In this document: positions 62,900 through 64,000 of the stretch, in pieces
Layout of the letters: every line of letters begins with the position of its first letter
Position numbering within the stretch: the first letter of the stretch is position 1
Assembly (NCBI GenBank): GCA_026874595.1
Contig: CM049306.1
Coordinates: 37,092,019-37,156,018 of the forward strand
Length of the DNA: 64,000 nucleotides
Reading direction: 5' to 3'
Origin: Sipunculus nudus
Taxonomy: Eukaryota; Annelida; Sipuncula; Golfingiida; Sipunculidae
Notes under the pieces: model-generated
What the model was told of the DNA's origin: nothing
The model's database searches: none
What the model saw: only the letters and a program-made list of their open reading frames with translations
Position numbers and translations under genes: made by a program

Positions 62900-63854
62900 T
62901 TTTTTAAAGGAAAAATGCTGCATTTCTGACAATGCCAAGTAACCAGGTGCCTTATCGGTCGGCGCTCTCTGGATGCTTTTCTATTGTGACACTATTTGCG
63001 AAGTTAAAATATATTGTTCAACAAATCTCCTTTATCGTGTTTTCTCAGCAATAATATTAGTATTAAGGTTCATTCAGTGAAATTATAATATATTTCATAT
63101 ATATAAACTAAACGTTCCCATAAAATTGCTCATTCAATTATGCGTCAACTGTTGAGGTACATATGTACTGGGATGTTCAGACACTAAGAACACAAGTCAT
63201 GCCAAATATATCGTTTCATTCTTTGCTGACCTTCAGCTGGACATAATTATTAACCCGTGATAACCCTTAAGATGACAGCTGTCAGTGTGTGTGACGCAGA
63301 ACATTAGGGAGCAAAACCTCCCAACCGTAAAGCTGACAACAGGTATGTTATTGCATCATGTACATTGGAATGAATTCTCGTGATCTGCTTGTGTACCACA
63401 TGAACCTTTTGATAAAGGTGATATTTGATAGGAGGAAGGCAGACTAGTTGTATGTGCAAAAACAGAGCTTTACGGATTCTATTTTTTCAACCGAGTTCCA
63501 CCGCCGCGTTCGTTTCGGAGAACTCTTCTTTGACCTCTGTCCCAATCTTTCTGTTACCCGGCATAATTATCGAGTCATATATGAGCTGGTGCCTAACAAA
63601 GAATGATACCGCCACCTATGCCTCCTTTTAGCCTTGTGTCCATTTGTATGTCATTTTGTAGTGACAATAGCCCATTTCTCAGGAGTGGTTTTATGTACTG
63701 TGCTAAAATTGTGCATGGCTTTAGATCTGTGATACCTCCATCTCGTTCTGAAAACGTGTTTTACCACCTGCAAACGCTTTTACGTGGCGTCCATCCGTGC
63801 GTTTGCATAAGATGAAAATCAATCGTATCCCAGTAGTGGTTCAATGTAGTAGGG

Positions 63855-64000
63855 CCCATCGCAGGGCGAGTTTTTACCAGCGAGGCGGGGGTCCTTTCAA
63901 CCTCTGCTTTGGATTATGTGCGGGGCGGGGCGGGCTACATCTAAGAAAGTGCTGGGCGGGACGGGGCGGGCCGAAATAAAGTCTGTGCAGGGCGGGGCGG
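63855..64000. repeat. GC-rich tract with GGGCGGGGCGG repeats
   Basis: Several GGGGCGGGGCGGG clusters alternate with CTACATCTAAGAAAGTGC and AAAGTCTGT. In young units the same place (5985-6070) has only GGCCGGGCCGG and GGGGCGGGC. This is an expansion in the old copy, with quadruplex potential. Confidence 0.7.

Larger units (their letters stand above)
57943..64000. repeat. Old unit 5 (B-A-start of C), runs off the window
   Basis: B 57943-62100, A 62101-63335, C from 63336. B is about 0.9 kb longer than in young units because of segments at 59842-60283 and 61020-61190. The C start is interrupted by sequence not seen in the young units (about 63410-63485). No gene exon is reached before the window ends. 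Confidence 0.8.

Noticed and set aside
1-64000. tRNA, rRNA or other standard RNA genes
   Set aside because: No cloverleaf with A/B-box phrases and no rRNA core segments were recognised on either strand by eye. A covariance-model scan would be needed to exclude small ones.

Overview
The window is AT-rich metazoan nuclear DNA, most likely from a marine invertebrate and probably a mollusc such as a bivalve. The species cannot be named from sequence alone. The grounds are the split genes with GT/AG introns and AATAAA signals, Penelope-type retroelement remnants, long (TA)n tracts, dispersed repeats of a kind common in aquatic invertebrates, and a tandem family of small secreted cysteine-rich genes that resemble interleukin-17 (a family expanded in bivalves). 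There is no prokaryotic gene organisation.

Layout. Almost the whole window is one tandem array built from three blocks: A (about 1.1 kb), B (about 3.2 kb, or 4.2 kb in old copies) and C (about 10 kb). Read left to right: A 1-1143, B 1144-4376, A 4377-5512, C 5513-15420; A 15421-16511, B 16512-19768, A 19769-20911, C 20912-31100; B 31101-34350; A 34351-35491, B 35492-38737, A 38738-39842, C 39843-49496; then an older, diverged edge with B 49497-52695, a rearranged partial C 52696-57942, B 57943-62100, A 62101-63335 and the start of C to the end. The three A-B-A-C units (period about 15.2-15.7 kb) are nearly identical by eye through their left parts. The right-hand copies are clearly diverged. 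This fits an array homogenised on the left and decaying at its edge on the right.

Genes. All recognisable host genes lie on the minus strand and span unit boundaries. Each has three exons: exon 1 (signal peptide) and exon 2 (cysteine-rich core) lie in the left part of C. They are followed by a 7-10 kb intron that contains the A and B blocks. A terminal exon 3 with an AATAAA signal lies at the right end of the next C to the left. Splice phases agree (phase 2, then phase 0). Two genes are intact: 23204->15164 (about 168 aa) and 41888->30881 (about 158 aa). The copy at 7638->7261 has a frameshift and has lost its exon 2 acceptor. Orphan exon 3 copies at about 49.3 and 57.8 kb are frameshifted. 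The protein resembles IL-17 in having an R-R-P...A-S-C core, a C-P-D-S turn and a C-T-T-V where IL-17 usually has C-T-C-V. That assignment is tentative.

Everything else is repeat DNA. Intron 2 holds a degenerate 30-35 bp minisatellite, (TA)n, poly-C and a 130-bp snap-back hairpin. The intergenic part of C holds arrays of a roughly 330-bp repeat ending in a small hairpin, duplicated modules with TGACGTCA palindromes, a second long hairpin and a decayed Penelope-like element fragment. Most other open frames are shadows of these repeats.
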